Origin: Callorhinus ursinus
Taxonomy: Eukaryota > Chordata > Mammalia > Carnivora > Otariidae
Direction of reading: 5' to 3'
DNA: 64,000 bases
Assembly: GCF_003265705.1 (NCBI RefSeq)
Contig: NW_020312968.1
Location: forward strand, 7,670,307 to 7,734,306
Positions 31,161-43,366 of the stretch are shown piece by piece. The stretch's first letter is position 1; every line of letters begins with the position of its first letter. A program made the translations under genes and the position numbers. The notes beneath the pieces are model-generated. The model was given only the letters and a program-made list of their open reading frames with translations, ran no database searches and was not told the origin of the DNA.

Positions 31161-33696
31161 CTTGGATTCCCAGAATTTTCAAATTGGAGTTATTCCACAG
31201 ATTTTTATTAGTGAGAGAACTAACAGAGATTTGTGCTCTGCTCAAGCTTTAGGTTTTGTCATTGTCATTCTCATGAACTTCCCATGACATCAGTGTTTTT
31301 GCTTTGATTATCAGAACTGGAATGATCATTCCTTAGCTTTCCTTGGTAAGAGGCAGCTTTGCTTAAGGTCATTCAGGAGTGCTCCAAGAAGGCAAAGTAC
31401 CTTCTAGAAAGGATTCTCATGGTTTCCCAATGTGGTTAACCTGAAAAATGAAAAAAATGAAAAATGACCAAAAACGATCAGAAAGCAGAGGGAGGGGGGA
31501 TCAGATTACCTGTCTGGTTTCTGACCCCCTCCCCGGGACAGGAGGAAACTGAGCACTTTCTGGTTTCTCGGGCAATGAGTGGACTATGGTGCCATCCCCC
31601 AGAGGATCCCAAGCTGCACTCAGCCATCTTGGGGTGGCTCGCTCAGATTGTTTTGTCTACATTTAGGAGTAGTCATGATGGAATTGGAATATGTGAAGGG
31701 ATGGCCAGAAGCCTGGGCTACGTTCCTCCCAGGCCTCGCCACCATGTTCTCTGTAATCCAGGGCCCATCTTGACAGATGGTCCTTATGCGGTATTATAGC
31801 TGTTCTCCTTTTGGGGGGAGCTCTCTCAGCCCTCAACTTATAGTTAACATTTTAGCTAAATCTTTCTCTGTTCTCTTTGGGCAGTATATAGACATGACCT
31901 AGTGATTTTCGTACACACGGGGCAGTATCAATAACTTGCTGATTCTTAAGTTTCGGTACCATAATCATGCACATGATGCTTGCAGCACCCTTGAACCGAA
32001 GGTAGAGTCATCACTCTCCGTTATGAGAAGAAAGAGAGAGAGAGAGAGTCCTTTCCTGGTTTGTCCCTAAGTCCCTGTGGGTCCCAGGCGTCCTGTTGTG
32101 CATGTCCCCAGATTATTATGATCTGCTATTTGTCTGGCTGACTTAATCAGGACACATTTGGTTGCAAGGAATAAAACTCTTTTTTAAGAAAAGGAGGGAT
32201 TCATTTCAAGGATACAACAGGGAATTTCAAGGTAATCCACAGGTGGGAAATGAAGCCTGGCCTGTTTTTATGGGACTGGGACTTGGAAATAGGGTGCAAA
32301 CTGCCTGTCTCTTTTCTCTCTTGGACTTTCATTTTTCCAGAGCCTCATTGTATTTGGGGTCTGCTTTTCTTGGTGAACTGTTGGACTGTCGTTTGCTCTC
32401 ACATGGCTTATCGTGGCTGTCTCCAACAGCAGCTTCATGTCTCCGATTTGCTCTATCTTGTGGTCTCAAGCTGGCAGCCATTTGACCTGAACTCTGCGTA
32501 TCAGTCCCTCTTCTCTGGTGTAAGCAACAGAAACCACCGTGGCGAATTTAAGCAGGAAAGGAACTTCCTGGAGGATATTACATAGCACACAGAATTGTTT
32601 GGAAGGGCTGGAGAATGGGCAGGAAACAGATGACTCCACAGCCAGAACCACAGCCACAGAATGTGCCACAGAACTGGTCCCGTGGGAAGTTCACGGCTGC
32701 TGAATGGTAGACCTGACTCATCCTTGGCCCCCTGATGCTAGAGGCTCTTGGATTCTGCTGGTGCTGCTTTCACGGCTGCTCATCCTGTTCCTTCTGAAAT
32801 CAGATTCACTAGTGTCCCTGCATCTGAGCATCACTAGCTTCCACTGCAGCATCCAGGGCAGGGAGTTCTGACTGGTCAAGCCTAGGTCATGTGCCAGTTC
32901 CTTGCCTGCAAAGGAGGCTGGGCAAGCCAGCATCAGGTGGTTCTGGGCTCTGTAGTGGGAAGAGGGCTATTCCTCCCACCGTGTCTCATAAGGTGGGAAA
33001 TTTCTCAAACCTAAGAAGGGGATTTAGATTCTGGGCAGCCCCCCAAAACCAAAGCCAAATTATCACTGCACTCAGTGTCCCTGTTCCTCACAACTGAATG
33101 AATATAAACAGTCTATTTTGAGTCAGATATCCTTCCCTAGACCAACGGCCTATGACCAGTGAAGCAAGAAGCCTTTATACAGAGAACTGCACTTTCCAGA
33201 ACTCTGGTTGAGTATATTCTTCTCTAAGAAGCAGGGGTGTGTGTGAAATCATGAGTGGGAAATCATGGCTACCTCTGTTTCTGATAAGGGTTCGTGATTA
33301 ATATCCTGAGGTGACTTGTAATATTGCTAATTTTCCATCAGTTGCATTAATATGTTCGTACGGTTTTTAGCTTCCCTAGAATAGAAATGGTTACTTTGGG
33401 ACATTTGTTAGCCTCAAGGACCCAGATCTCTTCTAGAAAGTCCAGTTTCTTTTCCTGCTTAGATAATGGACATATTCAAGCCTACTCCTTGGCTGGAAAT
33501 TTGGAATTGTAGCTTCTAATATTCACCAGATTGTGTCTAATGAAACAACCCTTTGGGGCTTTGATGAGGGTCTGACAGGTATTATCTTTGAAAACACCTG
33601 CCTGTGTATCTCTCAGAGATAGGTTTAGTGTGAAAATGGAAAAATGCTTTGGGAAGATAAAATGCCACTAAATAATAATTTATTACAATTACTTTT
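31161..33696. other. Mostly unique DNA; possible old repeat at 32130-33000
   Basis: Two related-looking starts, 'ggttgcaaggaataaaactc' (32161) and 'gtgtaagcaacagaaaccac' (32519) followed by 'aatttaagcaggaaaggaac', resemble an old interspersed repeat whose copies begin with this type of phrase. I cannot name the family. Overlapping 107-111 codon frames at 32162-32585 are in different phases and show no domain. (AG)n at 32031-32048. Confidence 0.35.
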
Positions 33697-33755
33697 GTTC
33701 ACTTGAAAAATACATATTGAGTGCCTTTTGTATGCTCGGCACTGTGTCAGACTTT
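33697..33755 (+). mobile_element. L2 or MIR scrap
   Basis: 'aatacatattgagtgccttt' then 'tgtatgctcggcactgtgtc' resembles 'tattgagtgcctactatgtgccaggcactgtgc'; it is cut by the following L1. Confidence 0.45.
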
Positions 33756-33770
33756 ATTAAAGTTAATTTT

Positions 33771-34746
33771 TCTTAAATGGGCAGAGGACCCAAATAGATA
33801 TTTTTCCAAAGAAAACATAGAGATGGCCAACAGACACATGAAAAGATGCTTAACATCACTAATTATCAAGGAAATGCAAATCAAAACCACAATGGGATAG
33901 CACCTTATACCTGTTAGAATGGCTAAAATAAAAAAGACAAGAAATAACACTTTTGGTGAGGATGTAGACAAAGAGGAACCCTTGTGCACTGCTGGTGGCA
34001 ATATAAACCGATATGGCCACTGTGAAAAAGAGTATGGAGGTTGCTCAAAAAATTAAAAATAGAAATACCATATGATTCAATAATTCTACTCCTGGGTATT
34101 TACCCAAAGAAAACAAAAACACTAATTCAAAAAGATACATGCACTCCTATGTTTATTGCAGCATTATTTATAACAGCCAAGGTATGGAAGCAAACTAAGT
34201 GTCCATTGATAGATGAATGGGCTAAGGATGATGTGGACACACATGTGCGTGTGCGCACACACACACGGAGGCATATTATGCAGCCATAAAAAGGATGAGG
34301 TAATGCCATTTGTGACAACATGGATGGACCTAGAGGGTATTATGCTAAGTGAAATAAGTCAGAGTGAGAAAGACAAATACCATATGATTTCACTCATATA
34401 TAGAGTCTAAAAAAATAAGTGAATAAACAGACAAAAAGCAGAACCAGACCTGTAAATACAGAGAACAATTGATAGTTGCCAGAGGGGAGGGAGTTGGGGA
34501 TGAGCAAAATGGGTGAAGGGGAGTGGGAAATACAGCCTTCTGGTTATGGAATGAATAAACCATGGGAATAAAAGGCACAGCATAGGGAATATAGTAAAAG
34601 ATACTGTAATAATATTGCATTGTGACAGATGGTAGTTATACTTGTGGTGAGCATATTATAATGTATAGAGTTGAATCACTATGTTGTTCACCTGAAACTA
34701 ATGTAACATTGTGTGTCAACTCTACTTAAATTAAAAACAAAATAAA
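33771..34746 (+). mobile_element. Older L1 3' end (ORF2 C-terminus and 3' UTR)
   Basis: Reads as the end of ORF2 from 'cttaaatgggcagaggaccc' through 'tgaaaagatgcttaacatca' and 'gaaataagtcagagtgagaa', then a 3' UTR ending 'ttaaattaaaaacaaaataa'. The C-terminal cysteine motif is decayed ('caaagaggaacccttgtgca' region). A (CA)n expansion at 34241-34266 breaks the frame. It is more diverged than the L1s at 1 and 16588 and has a different 3' UTR, so it is an earlier L1MA-like lineage. Confidence 0.88.
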
Positions 34747-34750
34747 GTAG

Positions 34751-35536
34751 GCTTTCTTAGCAATGCTCATGGTAAATTGAAATAAAAGAAATCTCTTTCA
34801 ACTGTCGCCAAATAAATAACCAGTAAGAACCATACATAGCTGTGCATGGTAAAAGCTATATACAGCTTTTCATCTCTATATTTTAATAATTTGGATATTT
34901 GGGATTCGAATGTGGGGAGACTGGATATCTAGCTCAATATTACAGTCCGTCCTCAAGAGAGTTTAACATTTTTTTTTTCATTTAATAAAGAATTCTGAAA
35001 CTCTTTCTGGAGTCTTTGTTTGGGGGTCTGAATTTTAAAAAGTACAACCGGGTATTTGTTTCAAATGAGGTAAGTGGTGCCAGGAGCAACAATTATCATT
35101 AATAATTACTGTTATTTGAGCTTTACGGGAGAAAAAAAGAAAGCTCATGGAAAATACCAAAGTTGGTAAGCAATAAAAGGAGTCTATAGGAAGCAAAACA
35201 CAACCAAGAATGAATATTACATGAAAACTCCATCATATTGAGGGGGCAAGCGTAGTAGAAAGAGTTCCTCGATTATATACAGCCAGATTTTAAAAGAATG
35301 AGGCTGTTATATTACATTTGGTAAAAAGATTTGGGCTTTGGAAGGAAAATGTGGATATTGAAACATGGGCAAATATTAAAAGAATATCAGTGATTTACTC
35401 CATTGTCAACTTATTTTACTAATCCACCTTATGATCCACATCCATGTCTAATCTCTTGTTTTGAAGGTCTCTCGAGTCCCAAAAGCTGTTGTAGTTGTAT
35501 TTCCAAAGTAATGGCACAGTTATGTCAGAAAACAGA
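34751..35536. other. Unique AT-rich sequence
   Basis: T-run at 34971-34979; no supported feature. Confidence 0.5.
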
Positions 35537-35711
35537 GGGGCACCTGGGTGGCTCAGTCAGTTAAGTGTCGCCTTTGGCTCAGGTCATGATCTCAGGGTCC
35601 TGGGATCGAGCCCTGCATTAGGCTCTCTGATCAGTGGGGAGTCTGCTTCTGCCTCTCACTCTCCCTCTGTGCTCTCTCTCTCTCTCAAATAAATAAATAA
35701 AATCTTAAGAA
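35537..35711 (+). mobile_element. Carnivore SINE
   Basis: Complete SINE: 'ggggcacctgggtggctcag' head, (CT)n at 35672-35686, (AAAT)n tail. A short (CA)n follows at 35715-35724. No clear duplicated target. Confidence 0.94.
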
Positions 35712-36104
35712 AAACACACACACAGAGTGGTGGGGCGGTTCTTTTTGACAACATGGTTGTATGTGAGATGTAGCAAAATAAACCGTGTTCTTTGATAGCA
35801 TTTTAAAAAAGAAGAAATATGATGACATATGAAATAGTAATTTGTCTACCCAGTAAGATTAAGACAAATTACTATAGAATAATCTCCTTAGGCTTTAGGG
35901 GGACTGAGTTTTCTTTCAAGGGGCAAATACACACAGAGCAGCAGGCCTGACTGTAACTTAGACCCATATGCTATGGAGTAGTCCAAGGGAATAAGACTCG
36001 GTGTAGCCAGTCCACTCCTATTCAACAAAAATATGGGTGGATAAAACCCTCCTTATGTTAAAGATGAAAAGCAAGCAAACTTACTATCCAACTGCATTCT
36101 CTAA

Positions 36105-36877
36105 AGTAAGAGGAGGCCAACTTTCTATAAAGGGCCAGATAGCGAATATTTTTGGCTTCGTGAGTACTACAGTCTCTTGTCACAATTACTCAACTCTGCT
36201 CACAAAAGCAACCATAGGCAATATGTAAGCAAGTAAGTGAAACTGTGTTCCTGTAAAATTTTATTTATGGGGTGGGAGGGGTGGGGTGGCTGGGTGATAG
36301 ACATTGGGGAGGGTATGTGCTATGGTGAGCACTGTGAATTGTGTAAGACTGTTGAATCACAGATCTGTACTTCTGAAACAAACAATGCAACATGTGTTAA
36401 GAAAAAAGAAAAAGAAGAAGATAGCAGGAGGGGAAGAATGAAGGGGGGGCGTAAGTCAGAGGGGGAGACGAACCATGAGAGACGATGGACTCTGAGAAGC
36501 AAACTGAGGGTTCTAGAGGGGAGGAGCGTAGGGGGATGGGTTAGCCTGGTGATGGGTATTAAAGAGGGCACGTTCTGCATGGAGCACTGGGTGTTATGAA
36601 CAAACAATGAATCATGGAACACTACATCAAGAACTAATGATGTAATATATGGTGATTAACATAACAATAAAAAAATTAAAAAAATTTTATTTATGGGCAC
36701 TGTAATTTGAATTTCACATAACATCATGTGTCATGAAATATTCTTTTTCTTTTGATTTTTTTTCCCCCCAGCCATTAAAAAATGTAAAAACCTTTCCCAG
36801 GTTTGTGGGCCATACAGAAACAGGTGGTGGGCCACATTTGGCCTGTGGGCTATAATTTACCAGCCCTGCTTTAAAAT
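36105..36877. mobile_element. hAT-like DNA transposon (MITE), split by an L1
   Basis: Left part 36105-36271: 'ggccaactttctataaaggg', 'ccagatagcgaatatttttg', 'actcaactctgctcacaaaa'. Right part 36681-36877: 'ttgtgggccatacagaaaca', 'gggccacatttggcctgtgg', 'gctataatttaccagccctg'. The ends are imperfect inverted repeats (left 'aggaggccaacttt', right complement 'cagggctggtaaattat'). This is the widespread non-autonomous mammalian element with the 'ggcaaactttttctgtaaagggccagatag' terminus, recalled as Charlie/hAT-related. The truncated L1 at 36272-36680 inserted into its T-rich middle. Confidence 0.65.
36272..36680 (+). mobile_element. 5'-truncated carnivore L1 (3' UTR only) with 17 bp TSD
   Basis: Only the composite 3' UTR is present, closely matching 940-1350. 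Perfect target-site repeats 'aaaattttatttatggg' at 36255-36271 and 36681-36697. The open frame across 36237-36599 is 3' UTR sequence and not a gene. Confidence 0.97.
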
Positions 36878-36879
36878 GT

Positions 36880-38987
36880 ACTAGCATTCTCCTTTTCTCA
36901 AAGCTTCCAAACCCAATTGGATTAAATGCATTTTCAGGAGGCACAGCACATTTCCTATTGTGTCCCAACTTTGTTTTAAAATATTGTGGTCTCGTCTTTC
37001 ACGCCCCCTTCCCCATCCAGGTGTTGATAGCTTCCAATTAATAACGTCAAGAATGTGGAATGTAGGTGAGACTGGTCAGGATTTATAGATTCGGTATTTA
37101 ACTACTCTCTTCCACGTTATTTAATTCATCTTTTCTTTCCCCAGTTTCGTGGCATAAATCCTAATCCCCTGCCCTTCATTTTCCCCTTCAAATCTAATTT
37201 GTATGTGACATATATAATCTTCTTTAGAAAAGATATTTACTGTGACTCAAACAATCCCTCCATTCGCTCTTGGTTTCTAACTCTTGAAATGAGAGAGCAC
37301 ACATCTTAGTCTGGATGAATAAGAGAAAAAAAAAGTAAATGGAATTGAACATCAGCCAAAATACAGGCTTTGTATAAGATGCCCAACTAATTTCCCTCAG
37401 CTTTGTCCGCTCTATTAATTTTCTGCCAGTTGCTTATTTTCTCCCAAATCTTACATATCCTCTGCATGCAAAAGCAATACCAGTGAAAGCTCATATTTGA
37501 GCCAGAGAAGCAGGGAGAACTCGGCCATTTTTACTATTACAATGAAAAAGCATTTCTTAATTCAATTTAACCAATAGTAAGGGTGTGAACATGTGTTTTT
37601 CCATAGACAGTACTATGCAGAATGGGGGATGCTGAAAGCCCATATGGTAGATACCCGCAGGGAACTTGCAATTAAATAATGTACTTAATATATTTAAGTA
37701 CAAATACAGAAGAAGAACTATGCCAGTCCAAGCTGGGCAAGAGGGTAGCAGCACTGGAAAACAAAAACATTCTGTCGGGCTTCTTTACCTTCCTTCTTCT
37801 GGTGCTGTGCCTTTGAGGAAGTTTTAGTCCTTCTGATGTTCTTCTTAGGCGCTTGGGTTGCTGAAGGATTTCTCACGCATGCTCTCTGTTGTAATTCCAT
37901 CTGTATGTCATGACGGCTTGGTGTTCCACCTGGTTGAGCGCATGTTAGATCACAGCACAGAAGATTTCTGCTAGCCCGAGTTCCCCTCCTGGACAGTGCC
38001 CCAAACCTGAGGGTTCCTGGCTGTCTATTCTCTGTTGTTTCTAGATGGGCACCCTGAATGTTCCTCGTCTGGAGGAAATGTCTTTTGCCCATTTTTGTTA
38101 TTTGCTGTTGCAATGCACTACCATCTCCCTGCCAAGTTTCTTATCAGATAGAGAACAGAGCTGTCACATTTTAATTTCATGTTAATTGCAGTTCTATTCC
38201 CCACCTCCAGACTCAGGAACTCATCCTTAAAAGACTGCTTTGAATAATTTGAGGGTCAGACACCAAAATATAGTCATCTCTTCCCTAAGAACCTGATAAT
38301 CTTGACCCAAACGTATGCACCTCCATTCTCTCTTCTCTTAGCGTGAACGTCTTCCCCTAAGCTTTCTCAGCCACTCAGTCATCTAGATCCCACGCCGGGC
38401 AAATCCCATAAACCCTACACAAATGCTCCATAGCCACACACACCTTACATTTCCATTCTGGGGTCTCCACAAACAAACATAATTAATAGCCAGAGTAAAT
38501 CACACAAACAAAGTTGTAGATAAGTGTTTGGAGAGAGTAACATAAAAGATTATGTTTGAGCTAGAGTTGTCAGAGGAAGAGTCTATTAGGAACTAAAATT
38601 TAAGCTAGATTTTGAAAGAACAAAAATTTAGGCGAAGAAATCGGTGGGAAAGGCGTTCCTTATATGTTGTTGGTCAGTGCTTTTTGGGGCCACACATCAG
38701 AGTCCATATGTTGCCCTGTAGCATGTTTCAATTATATCTGCACAAGATATGAGCAGATTTGTGGGCAAGAAAGGCTTTCTGGAAGAGATGGAATATCAGA
38801 AGTTTCTGATCACTTTCCTGAAGGCGTAAGAGGTTCTGACCAATATTAATTCATAAGATTTGTAGGATAAATTTTCTTGGAATACCACCAAGATGAAACC
38901 CTGGGTAAAATTGCTTATTTTTATTTTCATTTTTTTTGCATTTACTTTAACAGTTTTTCCCTTGAAGAGATTTTTTTTTTTAAATTT
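36880..38987. other. 2.1 kb of unique DNA
   Basis: No recent transposon. A minus-strand frame 38113-37718 (131 codons) has a basic C-terminal stretch ('APKKNIRRTKTSSKAQHQKK') and a GGTAAAG donor-like site at about 37790 in the sense orientation, but no homology I recognise. T-runs at 38928-38937 and 38971-38981. Confidence 0.4.
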
Positions 38988-39004
38988 CTAAGAGGCTGAT
39001 TTTT

Positions 39005-39198
39005 TTTTTTGAAGATTGTATTTATTTATTTGACAGAGAGAGACACAGCGAAAGAGAGAGCACAAGCAGGGGGAGTGGGAGAGGGAGAAGCAGGCTTCCC
39101 GCGGAGCAGGGAGCCGGATGCGGGACCCGATCCCAGGACCCTGGGACCATGACCCGAGCCGAAGGCAGATGCTTAACGACTGAGCCACCCAGGCGCCC
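39005..39198 (-). mobile_element. Carnivore SINE, reverse, 17 bp target-site duplication
   Basis: Complete reverse SINE. Direct repeats 'ctaagagg[c/t]tgattttt' at 38988-39004 and 39199-39215. Confidence 0.97.
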
Positions 39199-39679
39199 CT
39201 AAGAGGTTGATTTTTGACTGAACAGGAACATTTGTTTCTGTGGTAAACCACTGAAAATGACAAAAAAAAAAAAAAAGCATAGCTAGTTGAATTCTCTGGT
39301 TATGGTTTTCATGGTTGCGTTTGTGTTGAGCCAAAGACAGTACGGGAGAATGATTAAATGTGGCACAGGACAACTACTAGGATTGAAAACCATGAGTTGA
39401 TTGTGAAGTGGTAATAGCTCTTAAGAGTGCCTGACTCAAATTCTTCCTTCTCTTTATGGATTATTGTCGTTTAATGGTGGAGGGTACTCACCACACACAG
39501 TTTCTAGGGCTGATGGACCCAGTCATGGTAGATGGTGTCTTGTACGATCTTTGTATTGTTCTCCCTTTTCCCTCTACATCAGCATTTTCACCACAAATGA
39601 GGTCAAGGACAAGGAATATTTGTTATCAAATGCTTCAAAAGTTCATTCATGGATAAAATTAAGGGGAGGTTTGAAATAA

Positions 39680-39889
39680 TGCGGGGCTCGATCCCAGGGC
39701 CCCGGGATCATGACCTGAGCTGAAGGCAGACGCTTAACAACTGAGCCACCCAGGGTCCTGGGATCGAGTCCCACGTTGGGGTCCTTGCTCCGTGGGAAGC
39801 CTGCTTCTCCCTCTCCCGCTCCCCCTGCATGTGTTTCCTCTCTGGCTGTGTCTCTCTCTGTCAAATAAATAAATAAAATCTTTAAAAAA
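39680..39889 (+). mobile_element. Carnivore SINE with inverted 5' half
   Basis: 39680-39755 is the SINE head in reverse ('gcggggctcgatcccagggc' to 'aactgagccacccag'). It joins directly to the forward rest of a SINE from 'ggtcctgggatcgagtccca' (39754) to the '(AAAT)n aaaatctttaaaa' tail (39889). The segments overlap in the 'gggatcgag' region. The whole looks like one insertion with a 5' inversion, the SINE counterpart of the twin-primed L1 at 16588. Two independent truncated SINEs are the alternative. No clear target-site repeats were found. Confidence 0.85.
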
Positions 39890-40089
39890 AACCCAACAAA
39901 TGTAATCATAATGAAAAAGTTGGAAATATTGTAGGAATTACCAAAATGTGACACAAAGTGAGCAGAGGCTGTTGGAAAAATGGCATGGATAGACTTGCTT
40001 GTTACAGGGTTGCCACAAACTTGTAATTTGTAGAAAATGCACTCTCTGTGATGTGCAGTAAAGCAAAGCTCAATAAAACCAGGGATGCC

Positions 40090-40308
40090 CAGAGGTGCCT
40101 GGGTGGTGCAATCGGTTGAGGGTTCTTACTCTTGGTTTTGGCTCAGGTCATGATCTCCCGCTTGTGGGCTCGAGCCTTGCACTGGGCTCCGACTTGCACT
40201 GGGCCCTGAACTTGGTGCTTCAGTTTTTTTCTCCTTCTCTCCTGCCCTCTGCCCTTCCCCAGTTGCATGTGCTCTCTTTCTAAAATGAATAAATAAAATT
40301 TTAAAAAG
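40090..40308 (+). mobile_element. Carnivore SINE, older form, with internal duplication
   Basis: 'ggtgcctgggtggtgcaatc', 'ttcttactcttggttttggc' and the AAAT tail identify it. 'cttgcactgggc' occurs twice (40175 and 40192 region), a small internal duplication. Direct repeats 'gggatgcc' at 40082-40089 and 40309-40316. Confidence 0.92.
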
Positions 40309-40316
40309 GGGATGCC

Positions 40317-40864
40317 TGTATTTGTTTTTGAGGGGGGGAGGGTGAGAGAGTTTTGATATCTTCATGGTCCTGTAGCCAATTTTATGTTTCTAAAGCATGA
40401 GAGATATGAATGTCTTATTTTATTTATAAGTCTAGCTTATGGCCATAGCAGGGAGAACATGCTTCCTTAGCCCAATACTTCCCCCTTTTCAGAAGGATCA
40501 CATTAGAAGAGATATTTGATGGTGTCAGATACAATCTATTTAAAAATGGCAGTAACTTATGGATTTAATTTAATTTTCTTTTATCACATGTGGGATCATG
40601 CTCACTGTAACACTATTGTGTAGGTGGTGTGACTTGATTCTTATCTGCATATAACTAATGATGAGTTGGATGCACATCATTATTTCAAAGAGGATATTAA
40701 AATTTATGCATTTGCAACTCATAAACTTTAACTCTTAATTATCAGTATTAATGGAGATAATAAAAATGTGATAATATCCAATTATTGGGCAATATGATAA
40801 TCATATACATATATGGATTTATATTGGAAAATAGTTTTATTTATCACACAACTGTTTTTAGCCA
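40317..40864. other. Unique AT-rich sequence
   Basis: No supported feature. Confidence 0.5.
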
Positions 40865-41005
40865 CCAGGGTTAAACACTCTTTATGTGTTCTTTGATTGA
40901 GTCTTGACATTTCTTTGAGGTGATTATTATATTATCATCCCTTTAGCAACATGGAAACTGTGGCTAAGAGAAGTTAAGTAACTTGCTGAAGGATGGACAT
41001 ATATA
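40865..41005 (-). mobile_element. MIR SINE, reverse
   Basis: 'tttgaggtgattattatatt', 'atcatccctttagcaacatg' and 'gaagttaagtaacttgctga' fit the reverse MIR consensus well. Confidence 0.75.
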
Positions 41006-41024
41006 ACTTGGTGTATGTAATGCA

Positions 41025-41165
41025 GAGGCACCTGGCTGCTTTAGTTGGTAGAGCATTTAACTCTTGATCTTTGAGTCATGAGTTCAAGCCCCATGTAAGG
41101 CATGGAAGCTACTAAAAAACAAACAAACAAACAAACAAAAACAAACCAACCAACCCCAAACCACA
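41025..41165 (+). mobile_element. Short old carnivore SINE with (CAAA)n tail
   Basis: 'aggcacctggctgctttagt', 'catttaactcttgatctttg', 'catgagttcaagccccatgt' and a (AAAC)n/(CCAA)n tail at 41112-41155. Confidence 0.87.
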
Positions 41166-42230
41166 AAACCTTGGTATCATGGAAATTAGAAACCCAGTTG
41201 GTGTGACTCCCAAGACGTTTATAAAGAATGTGGCCATGTGACGTGAAAATTCACAGTGTTATTTTCAACTGGGGGTAATATGAATTTTAGAAGTGAGATT
41301 TTTCATTTCCTTATCCTCCTTTTCTGCTGAACTTTTAGCCTTGCTTCTGAGACTGATAAAAGTGTCCACTTAACAGCAGTTCTAGCCTCTTCTACCTTGC
41401 TGGCCTTTAACTTCCCTGGGGCCGAGTGGTAATTGCTTTTACATACCTCATCTTATTGTCTTGCTTTGCTTGAGACAACAGAATTTATAAGCACAACTGT
41501 TTTACAGTCATTTAAATACAAGTAATCTCTTTGCCTTCCAAGTATTAGAAAAACTTGGGTTTTTCTTAAAATTAGCATCTTGGAAATTCACAGCTTTCAG
41601 CCCTGTTGCATTAAACAGAATGGTGCTCCCAATTTATGTCTTCTATTGCATTTATTATAAGCAGAATACATAACAATGACATAAGGAATATGCAAGCCAA
41701 TATATTTTTTGTCCCTAGTAAGAAGCTTTGGGATAAACAGAGATATATACTACCCTTGAGTTTCATTCATTTATTCCCGACATATGATTCTCCCTTAAAG
41801 ACGTCATGAGCTCTATATTTGGAAAACAATTGTTAGATGTGAGTGATATCTCAGATATGGAAGAGGCTATTTATTTACTAACTTTGTTTTTTGTTTGTTT
41901 ATTTGAGAGCCTGCGGGAAGAGTGACCCAAGTGTTTCCCCAGTATCTCTGGGAGCCAGCCTGGGATGGACACATGGCCAAATAGACTATGTTAATGTTTA
42001 CCTTTTGAGAATGAATGTAGCCCAAATTATTTCATTGTCTTTGATGCTCACAAAAGAGGTGAAAAAGATCTCATGAACAGGCAACATAAACTAATAGTCT
42101 TCAACTTTGCTGAAGTGCTGCTGCTAGCTGCGGGCTTTTCAGAGTGCTGGGGGTGATTCTGAGTCCCGAGGTACACAAATAGCACCAGAAGCCACTCTTC
42201 GTGAAAAATGAGCAAAAATCAAGGTATAAG
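41166..42230. other. Unique sequence
   Basis: No supported gene. A fragment 'tttgtttgtttatttgagag' at 41890 may be a SINE tail scrap. Confidence 0.45.
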
Positions 42231-42369
42231 AAGAGCTCATTTTCCTGAAGTTGGAATCATGTTCATCTTTTCACCAGAAGCAGTTTTGCCCATAGCTTAT
42301 TTCATTCTGAGGTGGCTCAGCATTTCAACCTATCAGAGCATCACTTTGCATTCCGTATGGTTCACTGAG
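42231..42369 (+). repeat. 139 bp duplicated segment, copy 1
   Basis: From 'aagagctcattttcctgaag' to 'tggttcactgag'. It matches copy 2 at 43770-43908 in the same orientation with four substitutions and no indel (about 97% identity). Sequence outside the two copies does not align. Not recognised as a known interspersed repeat. It overlaps a 126-codon open frame (42208-42588) that shows no domain. Confidence 0.9.
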
Positions 42370-43366
42370 CAGGTATTTTTTAATGTAAAGAAGGAACTAG
42401 TAGAAGATTCTTTGCTACAGAGGTTTGCTCACAAGTGTCCTGCGTCTGAAGATATGCTGAAGCCCCTGGATGTGTTCACTGTCTTTAAAAATCACCAGCA
42501 CAACCACCACCTGCTCGTCAGAGTCCTTCAATTCTGTCTGCCCTCCCCAAACACACAGTTTCAACCACCTATACATGTAGTCCTATAGAATCAAGAATGT
42601 GATGTGGTGGCTTCTGATAATAAAATGCAAATAGGCAGTTATAGAAGAGCTAGGTTCCAATGCAAAAATTATATCTTAATGCATTGAATGCTGCTATGAC
42701 TTTTGGGGCGAAGCATCATTTTTTTTTCAGGCTGCCTTTCCTGGGCAATGGGGTTTCCAAACAAGCTACTTTACAAAAGGAAATTATTTAAAAGCCAGCA
42801 GAAGTTTAAGGACTCTATAATAGGAAGGAAAAATTGAAGAAAGTTTCTAAATGTGGCTCCTGCATGTGTAATGCAATATTCTGGCTTGTAATTAGAATTC
42901 CCCAGGAACAGAAGCACACAGGTTGGACCCCTGAGAAAATGAATGGGAGGGATTATGCGCAGATGAATGGTCCACAGAAATATTTCAGAAAGCAGTGCAT
43001 TGATGTGCAGTCCCAGACTCCCCAAGAAAACTCCCAGACAGGAGGATTTTTGAAGAGGAGATAAATGTCCCTCCGTACATTTTTAGATAAATGATACGAA
43101 GAAAACAAAATCTTTTTCCTTTTTTCCTTCAAATTGGTGTGAAACCTGCTCAATTGGGAAACTACTGGTCTAGAAAATAAAGGAATTAGAGTTGACACTG
43201 AGATGTGATTTTTCCATACAGCTCTTCGGAATTCAAAATCAACACAGTGGAATGTCAGCTATTGTTTATAACCGGACATGGCTGTGATGGTCCATAAATA
43301 ATAAATGCTCACTTTGTCTTCTATCCAAGAGCCTGGCATGCTGGAATGACCTTAAAAACATTGCCT

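Noticed and set aside
32162..32585. Two overlapping frames of 107 and 111 codons
   Set aside because: Different phases of the same sequence, no domain, and likely old repeat DNA.
36237..36599. 120-codon frame with Lys/Glu/Gly-rich translation
   Set aside because: Entirely within L1 3' UTR and the flanking hAT-like element; the same translation arises at other L1 3' UTR copies.
42208..42588. 126-codon frame covering duplicated segment copy 1
   Set aside because: A faint resemblance of 'LKPLDVFTVFK' to DDE transposase wording was considered, but surrounding residues do not follow any transposase.
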